Below, piece after piece: positions 7,255 through 15,331 of a stretch of DNA of 34,131 bases. The notes beneath the pieces are model-generated. The model was not told the origin of the DNA, did no database searches, and saw nothing but the letters and a program-made list of their open reading frames with translations. Source of the stretch: Ferruginibacter sp. (GTDB taxonomy: Bacteria; Bacteroidota; Bacteroidia; Chitinophagales; Chitinophagaceae); assembly GCA_025352625.1 (NCBI GenBank), contig JANXSR010000286.1, forward strand, positions 1 through 34,131. The letters run 5' to 3'. Within the stretch, counting starts at the first letter, position 1, and the number at the start of each line of letters is the position of its first letter. Both the position numbers and the translations under genes were made by a program.

Positions 7255-7796
7255 GCAAATTTGCAATCGACAACCAGTGGACACTTTTCCTGGACAGGGA
7301 TGGTGTTATTAATCATGAACAACATTTAGGTTATGTAAATACCTGGGAGGAATTTTCATTTTATACTGGTGTGGAAGAAGCCATCAGCATATTTGCAGCT
7401 CATTTTAAATACATCATTGTTATCACCAATCAAAGAGGTGTTGGCAAAGGCATTACCAGTTTTGAAAATTTAGAGCTCATTCACAGAAACATGAAAGAAG
7501 CCATCAGCAAAAGCGGCGGAAGGATTGATGCTATTTACTTTTGTCCTGATATTGACAATTCCAGCCCCAACAGGAAACCTCAAACTGGTATGGCAATGCA
7601 GGCCAAGTACGATTTTAAGGATATTAATTTTGCCAAATCCATTATGGTAGGTAACACATTCAGCGACATGGAATTTGGCAGAAACATTGGCGCAAAAACT
7701 ATCTTTATTCCCTCCACCATAAAAGATGCAGATCCGTCTGACAAAAGAATTGATGTTGTATTTAATTCTCTCTATGATTTTGCACAATCACTATAA
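7251..7796 (+). CDS. gmhB: Heptose 1,7-bisphosphate 7-phosphatase (HAD-IIIA)
   Basis: This 181-residue HAD phosphatase has nucleophile motif LDRDGVIN (14-21, Asp15 and Asp17), motif II TNQRGVGKG (59-67), RKP at 108-110 and motif IV-like VGNTFSDM (133-140). It removes the C7 phosphate of heptose 1,7-bisphosphate, between HddA and HddC. The usual GmhB zinc loop, with several Cys and a His around CPHHP...CxCRKP, is reduced here to YFCPDIDNSSPNRKP with a single Cys, so zinc is probably not bound. Motif IV has Asn where Asp is common, but the second Asp is kept. It overlaps hddC by 4 bases. Identity rests on both motifs and context. Confidence 0.83.
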   Translation: MSKFAIDNQWTLFLDRDGVINHEQHLGYVNTWEEFSFYTGVEEAISIFAAHFKYIIVITNQRGVGKGITSFENLELIHRNMKEAISKSGGRIDAIYFCPDIDNSSPNRKPQTGMAMQAKYDFKDINFAKSIMVGNTFSDMEFGRNIGAKTIFIPSTIKDADPSDKRIDVVFNSLYDFAQSL

Positions 7797-7812
7797 GCTT
7801 TCGTTAATTTTG
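7779..7812 (+). promoter_or_regulatory. Candidate Bacteroidota-type promoter
   Basis: TTTG at 7779-7782 and TAATTTTG at 7805-7812, 22 bp apart, fit the TTTG / TAnnTTTG pattern of Bacteroidota sigma-ABfr promoters. It overlaps the gmhB end and would give the next gene its own promoter with a leader of roughly 45-50 nt. Confidence 0.45.
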
Positions 7813-7866
7813 CGTTGAAAGGTTAATTGCGCCTTGTTTATTAAAGTATTGTTTTAAATTTATCCA

Positions 7867-8871
7867 ATGAAGAATCTGATTTTATTTATAACCTGTATTT
7901 CCTGTTCTGTATGCTGTTTTTCACAACGCTTACAAAAAAGCGATGAAATAGTTTTGCAACAAAAAGAAGACTCCTTAAAAACCTATTCAATCGATTTAAT
8001 ACAAGCCATCAATGCGCAAAATCGTTTTAAGGCAGACAGCCTTTTTACCAAAATGTTTGTGAGAGCTTTAAAAATAAATGGTTCATTTAATTATCCTTTT
8101 GATAGTTTAGAAACCATCTCCAAATTATATCCGCCGGATAGCAGCTTTAGAATTTTTACCTGGCAAATGGTGATCAATGATAATATTATTCGCCAGCATG
8201 GCGCCATACAAATGAAAACTGAAGATGGCACTTTAAAATTATATCCACTGATTGACAAATCGGATGTTACCATCAATATTGCTGATACTATTGGTAATAA
8301 CAAAGGCTGGATTGGTGCAGTGTACTACAGAATTATTGAGAACAAAAGTAGTAACCAGAAATATTATACTTTACTTGGCTACGATGAAAATAATATTCGA
8401 AGTAACCGCAAAATAATTGAAGTACTCAATTTTGTAAACGATGAGCCGGAATTTGGCGGCCGCTATTTTAGTTTTGAAAATGATGCTGTTAAATTACCTA
8501 CAATGAGCCGTTACATTATGGAGTACAAAAAATCTACCGGTGCCAGGCTTACCTATGATGAAAATTTAAGCATGATTGTTTTTGAACACCTTGAATCAGA
8601 AAGCAATGAACCTAAAAAGAAATGGACCCTTATACCTGATGGTGACTACGAAGGTTTTAAATGGAACAATGGCAAATGGGTTCATGTAGAAAAAGTATTT
8701 AACCAGGTTACCCCTGAAGGAAAAGAACCTGTACCAAGCCCACTGAAAGATACCCAGGGAAATTTACAGGAAGATAAATTACAAAACAGTGAGGGTGAAA
8801 AAGCGCCAGTTGAAGAGATGCCTTCGACCATTAAGAAACCAAAAATTGTAAAAAAGAAACCAAATCAATAA
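7867..8871 (+). CDS. Secreted protein of unknown function, Lys/Pro-rich tail
   Basis: The 334-residue product starts with a Sec signal peptide (MKNLILFITCISCSVCCFSQ, probable cleavage after SQ). Residues ~25-285 form a soluble, probably beta-rich domain. It contains SSFRIFTWQMVIND, GAIQMKTEDGTLKLYPL, YYTLLGYDENN and RLTYDENLSMIVFEHL. The last ~50 residues are low-complexity and basic (KKPKIVKKKPNQ). I recognise it only as the kind of conserved uncharacterised secreted protein common in Bacteroidota. It lies 70 bases after gmhB on the same strand but probably has its own promoter, so a role in the heptose pathway is not implied. Confidence 0.75.
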   Translation: MKNLILFITCISCSVCCFSQRLQKSDEIVLQQKEDSLKTYSIDLIQAINAQNRFKADSLFTKMFVRALKINGSFNYPFDSLETISKLYPPDSSFRIFTWQMVINDNIIRQHGAIQMKTEDGTLKLYPLIDKSDVTINIADTIGNNKGWIGAVYYRIIENKSSNQKYYTLLGYDENNIRSNRKIIEVLNFVNDEPEFGGRYFSFENDAVKLPTMSRYIMEYKKSTGARLTYDENLSMIVFEHLESESNEPKKKWTLIPDGDYEGFKWNNGKWVHVEKVFNQVTPEGKEPVPSPLKDTQGNLQEDKLQNSEGEKAPVEEMPSTIKKPKIVKKKPNQ

Positions 8872-8882
8872 TTGGCAACAGC

Positions 8883-8911
8883 AAAAAAATACCTGCTAAA
8901 AAAAGCAGGTA
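8883..8911 (-). terminator. Rho-independent terminator, mainly for the minus-strand gene
   Basis: TACCTGCT (8890-8897) and AGCAGGTA (8904-8911) form a perfect 8-bp stem with an A6 loop. Read on the minus strand it is followed by a run of seven T (8889-8883). It lies 29 bp past the stop of the 124-residue gene. The plus-strand gene ending at 8871 may use the same stem, but its T-tract is poor. Confidence 0.7.
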
Positions 8912-8939
8912 AAATAACTTTAATTAATATCGTTGATCA

Positions 8940-9314
8940 TCAGGCGTTAATCAGGTAAGTGCCCAGGTCAATTACTTCGCCCTCTCCTTTTTTATATTGT
9001 TCAATGGCTTCAAGGTCCACATCTTCTATCACTTTACTTTTAAAAATAGGCTCTCCATTTTTAAACACTACAAAATATAAATCCGGAAAAGTTTCCAGGT
9101 TGGCTAAATCTCCAAATGCAGCGTGGTGAAAAGAAATTTTCGCAATGCCTTTAGCATCCAATTCACTTTCGCCAATAAAATCATTACTCAATAAATCATT
9201 GTCAAAAAGCCGAACGGAGTAAGCAGTTCCTGAAACAGGTGTGTCGGCACCTTTACCAATAAAACGTGCTGTCACTTCAAAATTCATGTCGGGGTCTAAA
9301 TAAAACTTGCTCAT
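8940..9314 (-). CDS. Small transthyretin-like/beta-sandwich protein, uncharacterised
   Basis: The 124-residue protein lacks a signal peptide and membrane segments. VTARFIGKGADTPVSGTAYSVRLFDND, then FIGESELDAKGIAKISF and LYFVVFKNGEPIFKSKVIED, follows the pattern of transthyretin-like or Cna-B/C2-like beta-sandwich domains. In these, a Phe/Leu-Asp-Asx-Asp stretch precedes an (I/L)GE...D.xG turn. Such domains often bind ligands or other proteins. The function is unknown. It is followed by a good terminator and preceded by a 217-bp spacer containing a long palindrome. Confidence 0.7.
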   Translation of the reverse strand: MSKFYLDPDMNFEVTARFIGKGADTPVSGTAYSVRLFDNDLLSNDFIGESELDAKGIAKISFHHAAFGDLANLETFPDLYFVVFKNGEPIFKSKVIEDVDLEAIEQYKKGEGEVIDLGTYLINA

Positions 9315-9391
9315 ACAACTGCAATTTTTATTTTAAAATGATGTTTCTTTTACGCTTTGATAAAAGCTCCACACAGGTTTTCAGTACAAGT

Positions 9392-9407
9392 GAGTGACAC
9401 AACAATG
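9392..9407 (+). repeat. Dispersed intergenic motif, copy 2
   Basis: GAGTGACACAAC followed by AATG matches copy 1 at 1165-1180 at 15 of 16 bases. The preceding AGTACAAGTG also matches the copy read on the minus strand near 11440-11460. It lies in the spacer before the transthyretin-like gene. Confidence 0.55.
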
Positions 9408-9437
9408 TTGATTGAAAAACAATTGCTGGTCAAAACA

Positions 9438-9467
9438 TTTTCATTTTTGATTAATCAAAAATGAAAA
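9438..9467. repeat. 30-bp perfect palindrome in the lepA downstream spacer
   Basis: The two 15-base halves (9438-9452, starting TTTTCATTTTTG; 9453-9467) are exact reverse complements with no spacer. It lies 65 bp past the lepA stop and about 125 bp before the start of the next minus-strand gene. It may end lepA transcription, as minus-strand reading continues into TGTTTTG, or bind a dimeric regulator. Confidence 0.65.
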
Positions 9468-9531
9468 CCTGTAAAAACATCTCAAGTACCCATCTTACTT
9501 AATTTCTCCACCACAGCGTAGGCAGGAGCTA

Positions 9532-11322
9532 TTAATCATTTAACTTCAGCACTGCTAAAAATGCTTCCTGTGGTACTTCCACATTGCCTATCTGTTTCAT
9601 TCTTTTTTTACCTTCTTTTTGCTTTTCCAACAACTTACGCTTACGGCTGATATCACCACCATAACATTTGGCAGTTACATCTTTACGAATGGCACTGATG
9701 TTTTCTCTTGCAACTACTTTAGCGCCAATACTGGCCTGTATGGCAATCTGAAACTGCTGACGGGGTAATAATTCTTTTAATTTTTCACACAATTTCCTTC
9801 CAAACTCATGCGCCCTTGCACGGTGTATCAACGCACTCAATGCATCGAGTTTATCGCCATTTAATAAAATATCCATCTTCACAATATCACTTGGGCGATA
9901 TTCTATTGGATGGTAATCGAAGGAAGCATAACCACGGGTGATGCTTTTTAACCGGTCGTAAAAATCAAACACGATTTCCGTTAGAGGCATATCAAAACTA
10001 AGTTCTACTCTTGTTGGTGTAAGGTATCCCTGGCTAACTAACACCCCCCTTTTGCTTATGCACAAGGTCATGATGTTACCGATGTATTCCGGCTTACTTA
10101 TCATTTGCGCCCGGATGAATGGTTCTTCAATTTTCTCTATGCGGCTCGGGTCGGGCATTTGAGTGGGGTTGTTTACTATAATCACTTCTCCCTTGGTGGT
10201 AGTGGCTATAAAGCTCACGTTGGGTACGGTGGTAATTACAGTTTGGTTAAACTCCCTTTCCAAACGCTCCTGAATTATTTCCATGTGGAGCATGCCTAAA
10301 AATCCGCACCGAAATCCAAAACCCAGCGCCTGCGATGTTTCCAGTTCAAAAGTCAACGATGCATCGTTAAGTTGCAGCTTGTCCATACAATCCCGCAGTT
10401 CTTCAAACGCATCTGTTTCTACTGGAAAAATACCTGCAAATACCATTGGCTTTACATCCTGAAAACCCTTTATAGATTCTGTTGCACCATTCACTGTTGT
10501 AGTGATGGTATCGCCTACTTTTACTTCTCTTGCATTTTTAATACCGGTAATAATATACCCAACATCCCCAGCCCTTACTTCATTTTTAGGTGAGAGGCCC
10601 ATTTTTAAAATGCCCACTTCATCGGCTCCATATTCGAGCCCGGTGTTGCTGAATTTAATTTTGTCGTTCTTTTTCAACGTACCATTAAAAATTCTGTAAT
10701 AAACAATGATACCTCTGAACGAATTGTACACACTGTCAAAAATCAATGCCTGTAACGGTGCCTCCGGATCCCCACTCGGTGCAGGAATGCGTTCAATAAT
10801 GGCAGTTAGAATTTCTTCAATACCAATACCGCTTTTACCGCTGGCCAGTAAAATATCTTCTGCCTTACAGCCAATTAGTTCTACAATCTGATCTGTTACT
10901 TCCGGAATCATCGCTCCTTCCATATCAATTTTATTGATCACCGGAATAATTTCCAGGTTGTTGTCAATAGCCAAATAAAGATTGCTGATGGTTTGCGCCT
11001 GTATACCCTGGCTGGCATCAACCAGCAACAAAGCACCTTCACAGGCTGCCAGTGCACGGCTTACCTCGTAACTAAAATCTACGTGGCCGGGAGTATCAAT
11101 CAGGTTAAATACATATTCTTCACCCTTCCACTTATAATTAATCTGTATGGCATGGCTTTTTATGGTAATGCCTTTTTCCCTTTCCAGATCCATATCATCC
11201 AGCACCTGTGCCTGCATGTCTCTTTCGCCAATAGTGTGTGTAAACTCGAGTAAACGATCTGCCAGGGTACTTTTTCCGTGGTCAATGTGTGCAATAATGC
11301 AAAAATTTCTAATATTCTTCAT
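9532..11322 (-). CDS. lepA: Elongation factor 4
   Basis: The 596-residue product is a full-length LepA/EF4 GTPase, which back-translocates or remodels stalled ribosomes. The GTPase motifs are AHIDHGKST (11-19), DTPGHVD (76-82) and NKID (130-133). The effector region REKGITIKS is present, as are domain II, the EF-G-like domains with [15 protein letters not shown], and the LepA-specific C-terminus with [26 protein letters not shown] chose ATG 11322 ([10 protein letters not shown]); an in-frame TTG at 11331 would add three residues and is less likely. A TACTTTTGCA -7 element lies just upstream. It appears to be a single-gene unit. Confidence 0.97.
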   Translation of the reverse strand: MKNIRNFCIIAHIDHGKSTLADRLLEFTHTIGERDMQAQVLDDMDLEREKGITIKSHAIQINYKWKGEEYVFNLIDTPGHVDFSYEVSRALAACEGALLLVDASQGIQAQTISNLYLAIDNNLEIIPVINKIDMEGAMIPEVTDQIVELIGCKAEDILLASGKSGIGIEEILTAIIERIPAPSGDPEAPLQALIFDSVYNSFRGIIVYYRIFNGTLKKNDKIKFSNTGLEYGADEVGILKMGLSPKNEVRAGDVGYIITGIKNAREVKVGDTITTTVNGATESIKGFQDVKPMVFAGIFPVETDAFEELRDCMDKLQLNDASLTFELETSQALGFGFRCGFLGMLHMEIIQERLEREFNQTVITTVPNVSFIATTTKGEVIIVNNPTQMPDPSRIEKIEEPFIRAQMISKPEYIGNIMTLCISKRGVLVSQGYLTPTRVELSFDMPLTEIVFDFYDRLKSITRGYASFDYHPIEYRPSDIVKMDILLNGDKLDALSALIHRARAHEFGRKLCEKLKELLPRQQFQIAIQASIGAKVVARENISAIRKDVTAKCYGGDISRKRKLLEKQKEGKKRMKQIGNVEVPQEAFLAVLKLND

Positions 11323-11348
11323 TCCGTTCAATATGCGTTTTAGCGCTG

Positions 11349-11356
11349 CAAAAGTA
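11349..11356 (-). promoter_or_regulatory. TAnnTTTG -7 element for lepA
   Basis: The minus strand reads TACTTTTG followed by CAGC, a strong match to the Bacteroidota -7 consensus, about 27 bases before the lepA ATG. I see no clear TTTG -33 element at the expected distance. Confidence 0.5.
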
Positions 11357-11420
11357 ACTGATTTTGTGTGTAATTGCGGTTTTGTTTATGGGTGTGTTGC
11401 AAGGGTTGTACGGGCTAAGA

Positions 11421-11462
11421 AGCTATGTGGAACTTCATTGGCGTCGCACACTTGTACTTTTA
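11421..11462 (-). repeat. Dispersed intergenic motif, copy 3 (diverged)
   Basis: The minus strand reads AAAGTACAAGTGTGCGACGC then CAATGAAG. This aligns with AGTACAAGTGAGTGACACAA then CAATG of copy 2, with a 2-base gap and a few changes. It lies upstream of lepA. Confidence 0.4.
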
Positions 11463-11907
11463 GATTTTTATTGGCCTTTTACTGAAGCGGAGATAGACAG
11501 CATAGTAAGAATGCATTTGATTATAAACTATATAAATTAATTACTAATTTATAAAAATTGCTCTGCAAGCAATAATCAAGATAAACATTATTTAAATCGC
11601 AAAAAGTGAAGATAGAAAACATAAAAAAAGCACCAAATTTGTTTTCTTACTTCCCAATTGCTTGTTCTGTAATACTTACTAAACCTGATGCTCCTGCTTT
11701 GAGTTGATTGATCTTTTTATGGATTTATTCTTCTCAATTCATAACACGAATGTACAAACAGAAAATACCTTTTTGCAAATTTTTTGTCGTATTTTTTTCA
11801 TACTTCTGTTATAAGTTTTGCACATAATCAAAGCCGCAAATAATATTCTGCATAAATAAAAAACTGTATTAATAATGATATCAATTTGTTTAAAAATTAT
11901 TGAATTA

Positions 11908-13548
11908 TTACTTCATTAAAATAATCTTTTTCCCGTTTTCTCTTCTCACAATCAACAATCCTCCAGGGGCCATTGGTTTCCACTCATACCCCTCTCCGGC
12001 AATGCTTTCGTTAATAGATTTATAATTCAGTAACACAGCCGCAGGCTTGCTTTTTAACCGTATCCTTTCAATACCGGATGAATCAAAAGTTCTGTAAAAT
12101 AGTTTCACTTTACTGCTGTCTACATTTTCAAAACCAAGCCCATAATATTTTTTCAGGCTGCCTTCATAATCTGCCTGTTGTATAACGGAAGTGGATGAAA
12201 GAATATGATCTTGGCCGGGAGCTGTTAAGGCCGGCACAGCATCCATAGCACGCAGGTAATGCCGCACATAATCTCCATAACCATCCGTAAGCCAGGGCTC
12301 ATCATTTGGGAAACAATTCTTACCATCAAAATCCACCATATAGGTTGCCCAGTTTAATTCTCTAACTGCATTATTGTAGAAGCTGCTATCGCCCGAAAGG
12401 CTCACATACAATAGTTCATCCGCAGCCTGCCGGGAAGAGTGACTATTGGCCGGCGTTTTATAAACTGTTTGTTCGTTGGTTACCATAACCCCGTATTTTT
12501 TCCACTTATTATTACCCAAATTTGCGTGTACCCAACCAATGATTTTCTGAACATCATTTTTCCATTCAGGAAAATACTCCCTGTGTTCCATTATAAAACG
12601 GGCGAAGGTCATAGCATTAATCTGTGTTTCGCTCCACCAGTCCACATCTTCAAAAAAAGGCCCCCATTTGTTTTCTTTCATCGCATATAATTTCATCCAG
12701 TTTAACAACTCATTAAAGCCTGACTGATAGGCTGTAGTGTTACCCTGACGCATCTCAATCAAATCAAGAAAGAATTGCATGGTGGGTGCCCAGTTGCTGG
12801 TATAACCGGCAGTATCAATCCAGGTTCCTGTAAAATCATGATCCCTTAGCATTGCTGTTTCGCCGGTTGTTGTATTCACTTTAAATGGCAATGGTGAATA
12901 ATTTAAGCTTCCTTGTTTTATATGTGCACTCAATGTATTGGCTATGTTTATGGCAGCTTGCAGGTACAATTTATTTTCCGGAATATTGTAGCCATTGCTC
13001 ATCTTGTACACATGTATTAGCTCCAGCCCAAATGAGCCTGCCTTATCCGGCTGGGCAACATCTTTTCCGGAACGCATGTCACCATCATACAATCCAGAGT
13101 AAGTAAGGGTATTGTAAGGAAAAGGTATATCTGGCCATTTGACAGTTGCAGGTGATAGTGAATGGGTAAGATAATAATCAGCCAAAAAATACATATTTGC
13201 TTTTACCTTTTCGTTACCGCTGTAGGGATAATACAAACGCCAGGAAGAAAGTGCCATAGCGAACTGATCTCCGCCGATTCCCCTTGGATCATTAAAATGT
13301 GGATTCCATACCTGGTGGTTCATGTAGTATGGCAGACCATTCAAATCCCTGCGCATGCTATCCCAAAAATTCCAGACAATATTTACAATGTGGTTGTAAG
13401 ATATTCCGGGGTTTTCATTGTACCAGCTAACAATGTTGCCTTTTTTATCTGTTTTAATGGGATGATAAATCAGCATTTCTTTTTGCTGGCAAAAAACAAA
13501 ACCAAACAGCAAGAATGAAATTGTGAAAAGAAAAAATTTTCGAAGCAT
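11908..13548 (-). CDS. Secreted alpha/alpha-toroid-like protein, possible glycoside hydrolase or epimerase
   Basis: The 546-residue protein has a signal peptide (MLRKFFLFTISFLLFGFVFC, then QQ). It has a helical, Trp/Tyr-rich core with HNPHFND-like, GLYDGDMRSG, GLELIHVYKMSNGY, FFEDVDWWSETQINAMTFARF and EPWLTDGYGDYVRHYLRAMDAVP. The spacing of aromatic and acidic residues resembles (alpha/alpha)6 barrels of polysaccharide-active enzymes such as uronyl epimerases and GH toroids. A beta-type C-terminal domain (about 465-546) follows. Catalytic residues cannot be assigned. The divergent neighbour is an exported Gfo/Idh oxidoreductase, so both could act on sugars outside the cytoplasm. Whether it is an enzyme is inference. 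Confidence 0.7.
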   Translation of the reverse strand: MLRKFFLFTISFLLFGFVFCQQKEMLIYHPIKTDKKGNIVSWYNENPGISYNHIVNIVWNFWDSMRRDLNGLPYYMNHQVWNPHFNDPRGIGGDQFAMALSSWRLYYPYSGNEKVKANMYFLADYYLTHSLSPATVKWPDIPFPYNTLTYSGLYDGDMRSGKDVAQPDKAGSFGLELIHVYKMSNGYNIPENKLYLQAAINIANTLSAHIKQGSLNYSPLPFKVNTTTGETAMLRDHDFTGTWIDTAGYTSNWAPTMQFFLDLIEMRQGNTTAYQSGFNELLNWMKLYAMKENKWGPFFEDVDWWSETQINAMTFARFIMEHREYFPEWKNDVQKIIGWVHANLGNNKWKKYGVMVTNEQTVYKTPANSHSSRQAADELLYVSLSGDSSFYNNAVRELNWATYMVDFDGKNCFPNDEPWLTDGYGDYVRHYLRAMDAVPALTAPGQDHILSSTSVIQQADYEGSLKKYYGLGFENVDSSKVKLFYRTFDSSGIERIRLKSKPAAVLLNYKSINESIAGEGYEWKPMAPGGLLIVRRENGKKIILMK

Positions 13549-13650
13549 GGCGAACTGTTTTATAAATGAAGCAATCTGATAATTAAAAGTAAGTTGAAAA
13601 AAGATAGGATTTACCAGTGATGATATAAGCTATTCAGCAAAGTGAAGGGG

Positions 13651-13780
13651 AATGCCGGGGCACATTTCAAATTGTCTTAAGGGGGTTCCACCCTGTTGTA
13701 GAATTATTCCTATTCAGCAGCAACTTTCGAAAGGTTGGCAACCCTGAAGGCTGCTACGATTTGAAATGCGCCCGAATGCT
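13651..13780. repeat. 130-bp imperfect inverted-repeat element
   Basis: GGGCACATTTCAAAT (13658-13672) pairs at 14 of 15 bases with ATTTGAAATGCGCCC (13759-13773). Inside, the arms continue as GGGGGTTCCACCC and AAGGTTGGCAACCCT, so most of the unit could fold on itself. It fills most of the 305-bp spacer between two divergent genes. Part of it resembles the element at 32731-32790. Confidence 0.55.
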
Positions 13781-13853
13781 GGTATATCTGTTTCGTTACA
13801 CAATTAATTTGTATTTTTAATAAAACGATTATTAACCATCAATGCATTGCTGA

Positions 13854-14984
13854 ATGATTAAAAATATTTTATCCCACTGCGTAAACAGCCTGATTTTTAT
13901 TTCAGCATACTGGTTAATTCTTTGCCCTGCCCAGGCACAATCAAACAATGATGCACCTGTTCGCATGGCCGTTGCCGGTATTACCCATGGGCATGTATCG
14001 TGGATATTAAGCAGAAAAAAAACAGATTTACTTTTGGTTGGAATTTACGAACCCAATACTGAACTGGCACAACGCTTAGTAAAACAATATGGCTTAAGCA
14101 GTTCACTTATTTATAATAACCTGAACAAAATGTTGGATGCAGTAAAACCCGAAGCGGTCGCAGCTTTCGGATCAATATTGCAACACATGGAAGTGGTGGA
14201 AGCCTGTGCCCCAAGGCATATTGATGTAATGGTTGAAAAACCCCTGGCGACTACCTTACAGCAAGCTTTAAAAATGGAAACACTGGCAAAAAAATTCAAT
14301 ATTAAACTGCTCACCGATTTTGAAACATCCTGGTATCCTTCAACCGTAAAAACTTACGAGCTGGTAAACGATAGCAACTATATCGGCAAGATTAAAAAAG
14401 TGGTAATTCACGATGGGCACGAAGGCCCAAAAGAGATTGGTGTAAGTAAAGAATTTTTGGAATGGTTAACCGACCCGGTACAAAACGGTGGTGGAGCCCT
14501 GATAGATTTTGGATGTTACGGTGCCAACCTGATGACATATTTAATGAACGGTGAACAACCTCTTTCGGTTACTGCGGTTACACAACAATTTAAACCCGAT
14601 ATTTATCCCAGGGTGGATGATGAAGCTACTATTGTTGTTACATATCCATCGGCGCAATGCATTATCCAGGCCTCATGGAACTGGCCTTTTGGAAGAAAAG
14701 ATATGGAAGTGTATGGCCAAAAAGGGTATGTTATTTCTGTTAATAAAAACAACATGCGGTTAAGAACAAAACCAGATTCAACGGAACATACCCTTCAGGT
14801 AACTTCAAAAGAAGTAGCTGTTTATGACGACCCGTTTTCTTACTTCACAGATGTTATTCACAACAAAATAAAAGTACCGGAAAATGGCGTGTATGCTTTA
14901 AAAACAAATGTAACGGTGGTAAGGATTTTAGAAGCTGCGAGAGAATCTGCTAACAGTGGGAAGACGGTTTATTTGGGGAAATGA
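13854..14984 (+). CDS. Exported Gfo/Idh/MocA-type oxidoreductase
   Basis: The 376-residue protein has an N-terminal hydrophobic export signal ending PAQAQ near residue 29. A Rossmann domain follows with MAVAGITHGHVSWIL, VGIYEPNTELAQRL, and the family's VMVEKPLAT motif near 126-134, whose EKP Lys is catalytic or cofactor-contacting. The C-terminal GFO_IDH_MocA domain contains GGGALIDFGCYGANLMTYL. These enzymes oxidise, reduce or epimerise sugars with NAD(P). The usual GxGxxG is altered to GITHGH. No twin-arginine motif is visible, unlike many exported members, so folding and cofactor loading outside the cytoplasm are puzzling. The last 52 bp are duplicated downstream. Confidence 0.82.
   Translation: MIKNILSHCVNSLIFISAYWLILCPAQAQSNNDAPVRMAVAGITHGHVSWILSRKKTDLLLVGIYEPNTELAQRLVKQYGLSSSLIYNNLNKMLDAVKPEAVAAFGSILQHMEVVEACAPRHIDVMVEKPLATTLQQALKMETLAKKFNIKLLTDFETSWYPSTVKTYELVNDSNYIGKIKKVVIHDGHEGPKEIGVSKEFLEWLTDPVQNGGGALIDFGCYGANLMTYLMNGEQPLSVTAVTQQFKPDIYPRVDDEATIVVTYPSAQCIIQASWNWPFGRKDMEVYGQKGYVISVNKNNMRLRTKPDSTEHTLQVTSKEVAVYDDPFSYFTDVIHNKIKVPENGVYALKTNVTVVRILEAARESANSGKTVYLGK
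14931..14982 (+). repeat. 52-bp direct repeat, copy within the oxidoreductase 3' end
   Basis: It encodes the C-terminal EAARESANSGKTVYLGK of the oxidoreductase. It matches 15191-15242 at 51 of 52 bases; the only change is G to A at the ninth base. Confidence 0.9.
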
Positions 14985-15001
14985 TATAAGAAGAGTGTGA
15001 A

Positions 15002-15032
15002 AACTTGAAGTCGCAAAATACGACTTCAAGTT
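15002..15032 (+). terminator. Strong stem-loop after the oxidoreductase gene
   Basis: AACTTGAAGTCG and CGACTTCAAGTT form a perfect 12-bp stem around a 7-base loop, 18 bp past the stop. No T-tract follows on the plus strand, so it may stabilise the mRNA end or need Rho rather than act as a simple intrinsic terminator. Confidence 0.5.
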
Positions 15033-15190
15033 GGGAGTAGTAATGCTTATCAAGAAATCAAATTTGAAACACTTACCGTTCTTTAAATGCACAATGGTTG
15101 GAACTTCGGATGTTGGTCATAAGACGCAACATCGGCTTTCGGGAATTGTAGTTTATTATAATTGAAAAGTGGCACACAAACAAAGGCAAA

Positions 15191-15242
15191 GAAGCTGCAA
15201 GAGAATCTGCTAACAGTGGGAAGACGGTTTATTTGGGGAAAT
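15191..15242 (+). pseudogene. Second copy of the oxidoreductase 3' end (gene remnant)
   Basis: This 52-bp copy encodes the same 17 C-terminal residues, EAARESANSGKTVYLGK, and its own TAA, but nothing upstream is homologous. It may be the leftover of a tandem duplicate mostly deleted, or one side of an insertion that recreated the gene end. Confidence 0.7.
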
Positions 15243-15331
15243 AATTATCTGGACTTTTGAGGAGACTAATATTTTATAACTATTACCAGGCATATAATTA
15301 TTACCTGGCATTAATAACTCTGAACAAATTA

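Larger units (their letters stand above)
11332..11907. other. 575-bp intergenic region between lepA and the toroid-like gene
   Basis: No gene is supported. It holds the lepA -7 element, a diverged copy of the GAGTGACACAAC family near 11421-11462, and a very AT-rich stretch from about 11510 to 11907. A 24-codon minus-strand frame near 11647-11724 has coding-like composition but no start codon. Confidence 0.6.
14985..15331. other. Spacer holding a duplicated gene end
   Basis: No intact gene is seen in this 347-bp stretch. It holds a 12-bp-stem hairpin (15002-15032), a weaker 7-bp hairpin (15109-15115 with 15127-15133) and the second 52-bp copy (15191-15242). Confidence 0.6.

Noticed and set aside
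11647..11724. Minus-strand 24-codon stretch reading KKINQLKAGASGLVSITEQ then AIGK
   Set aside because: It looks coding but has a stop upstream and no start codon, and I recognise no family; at most a remnant.
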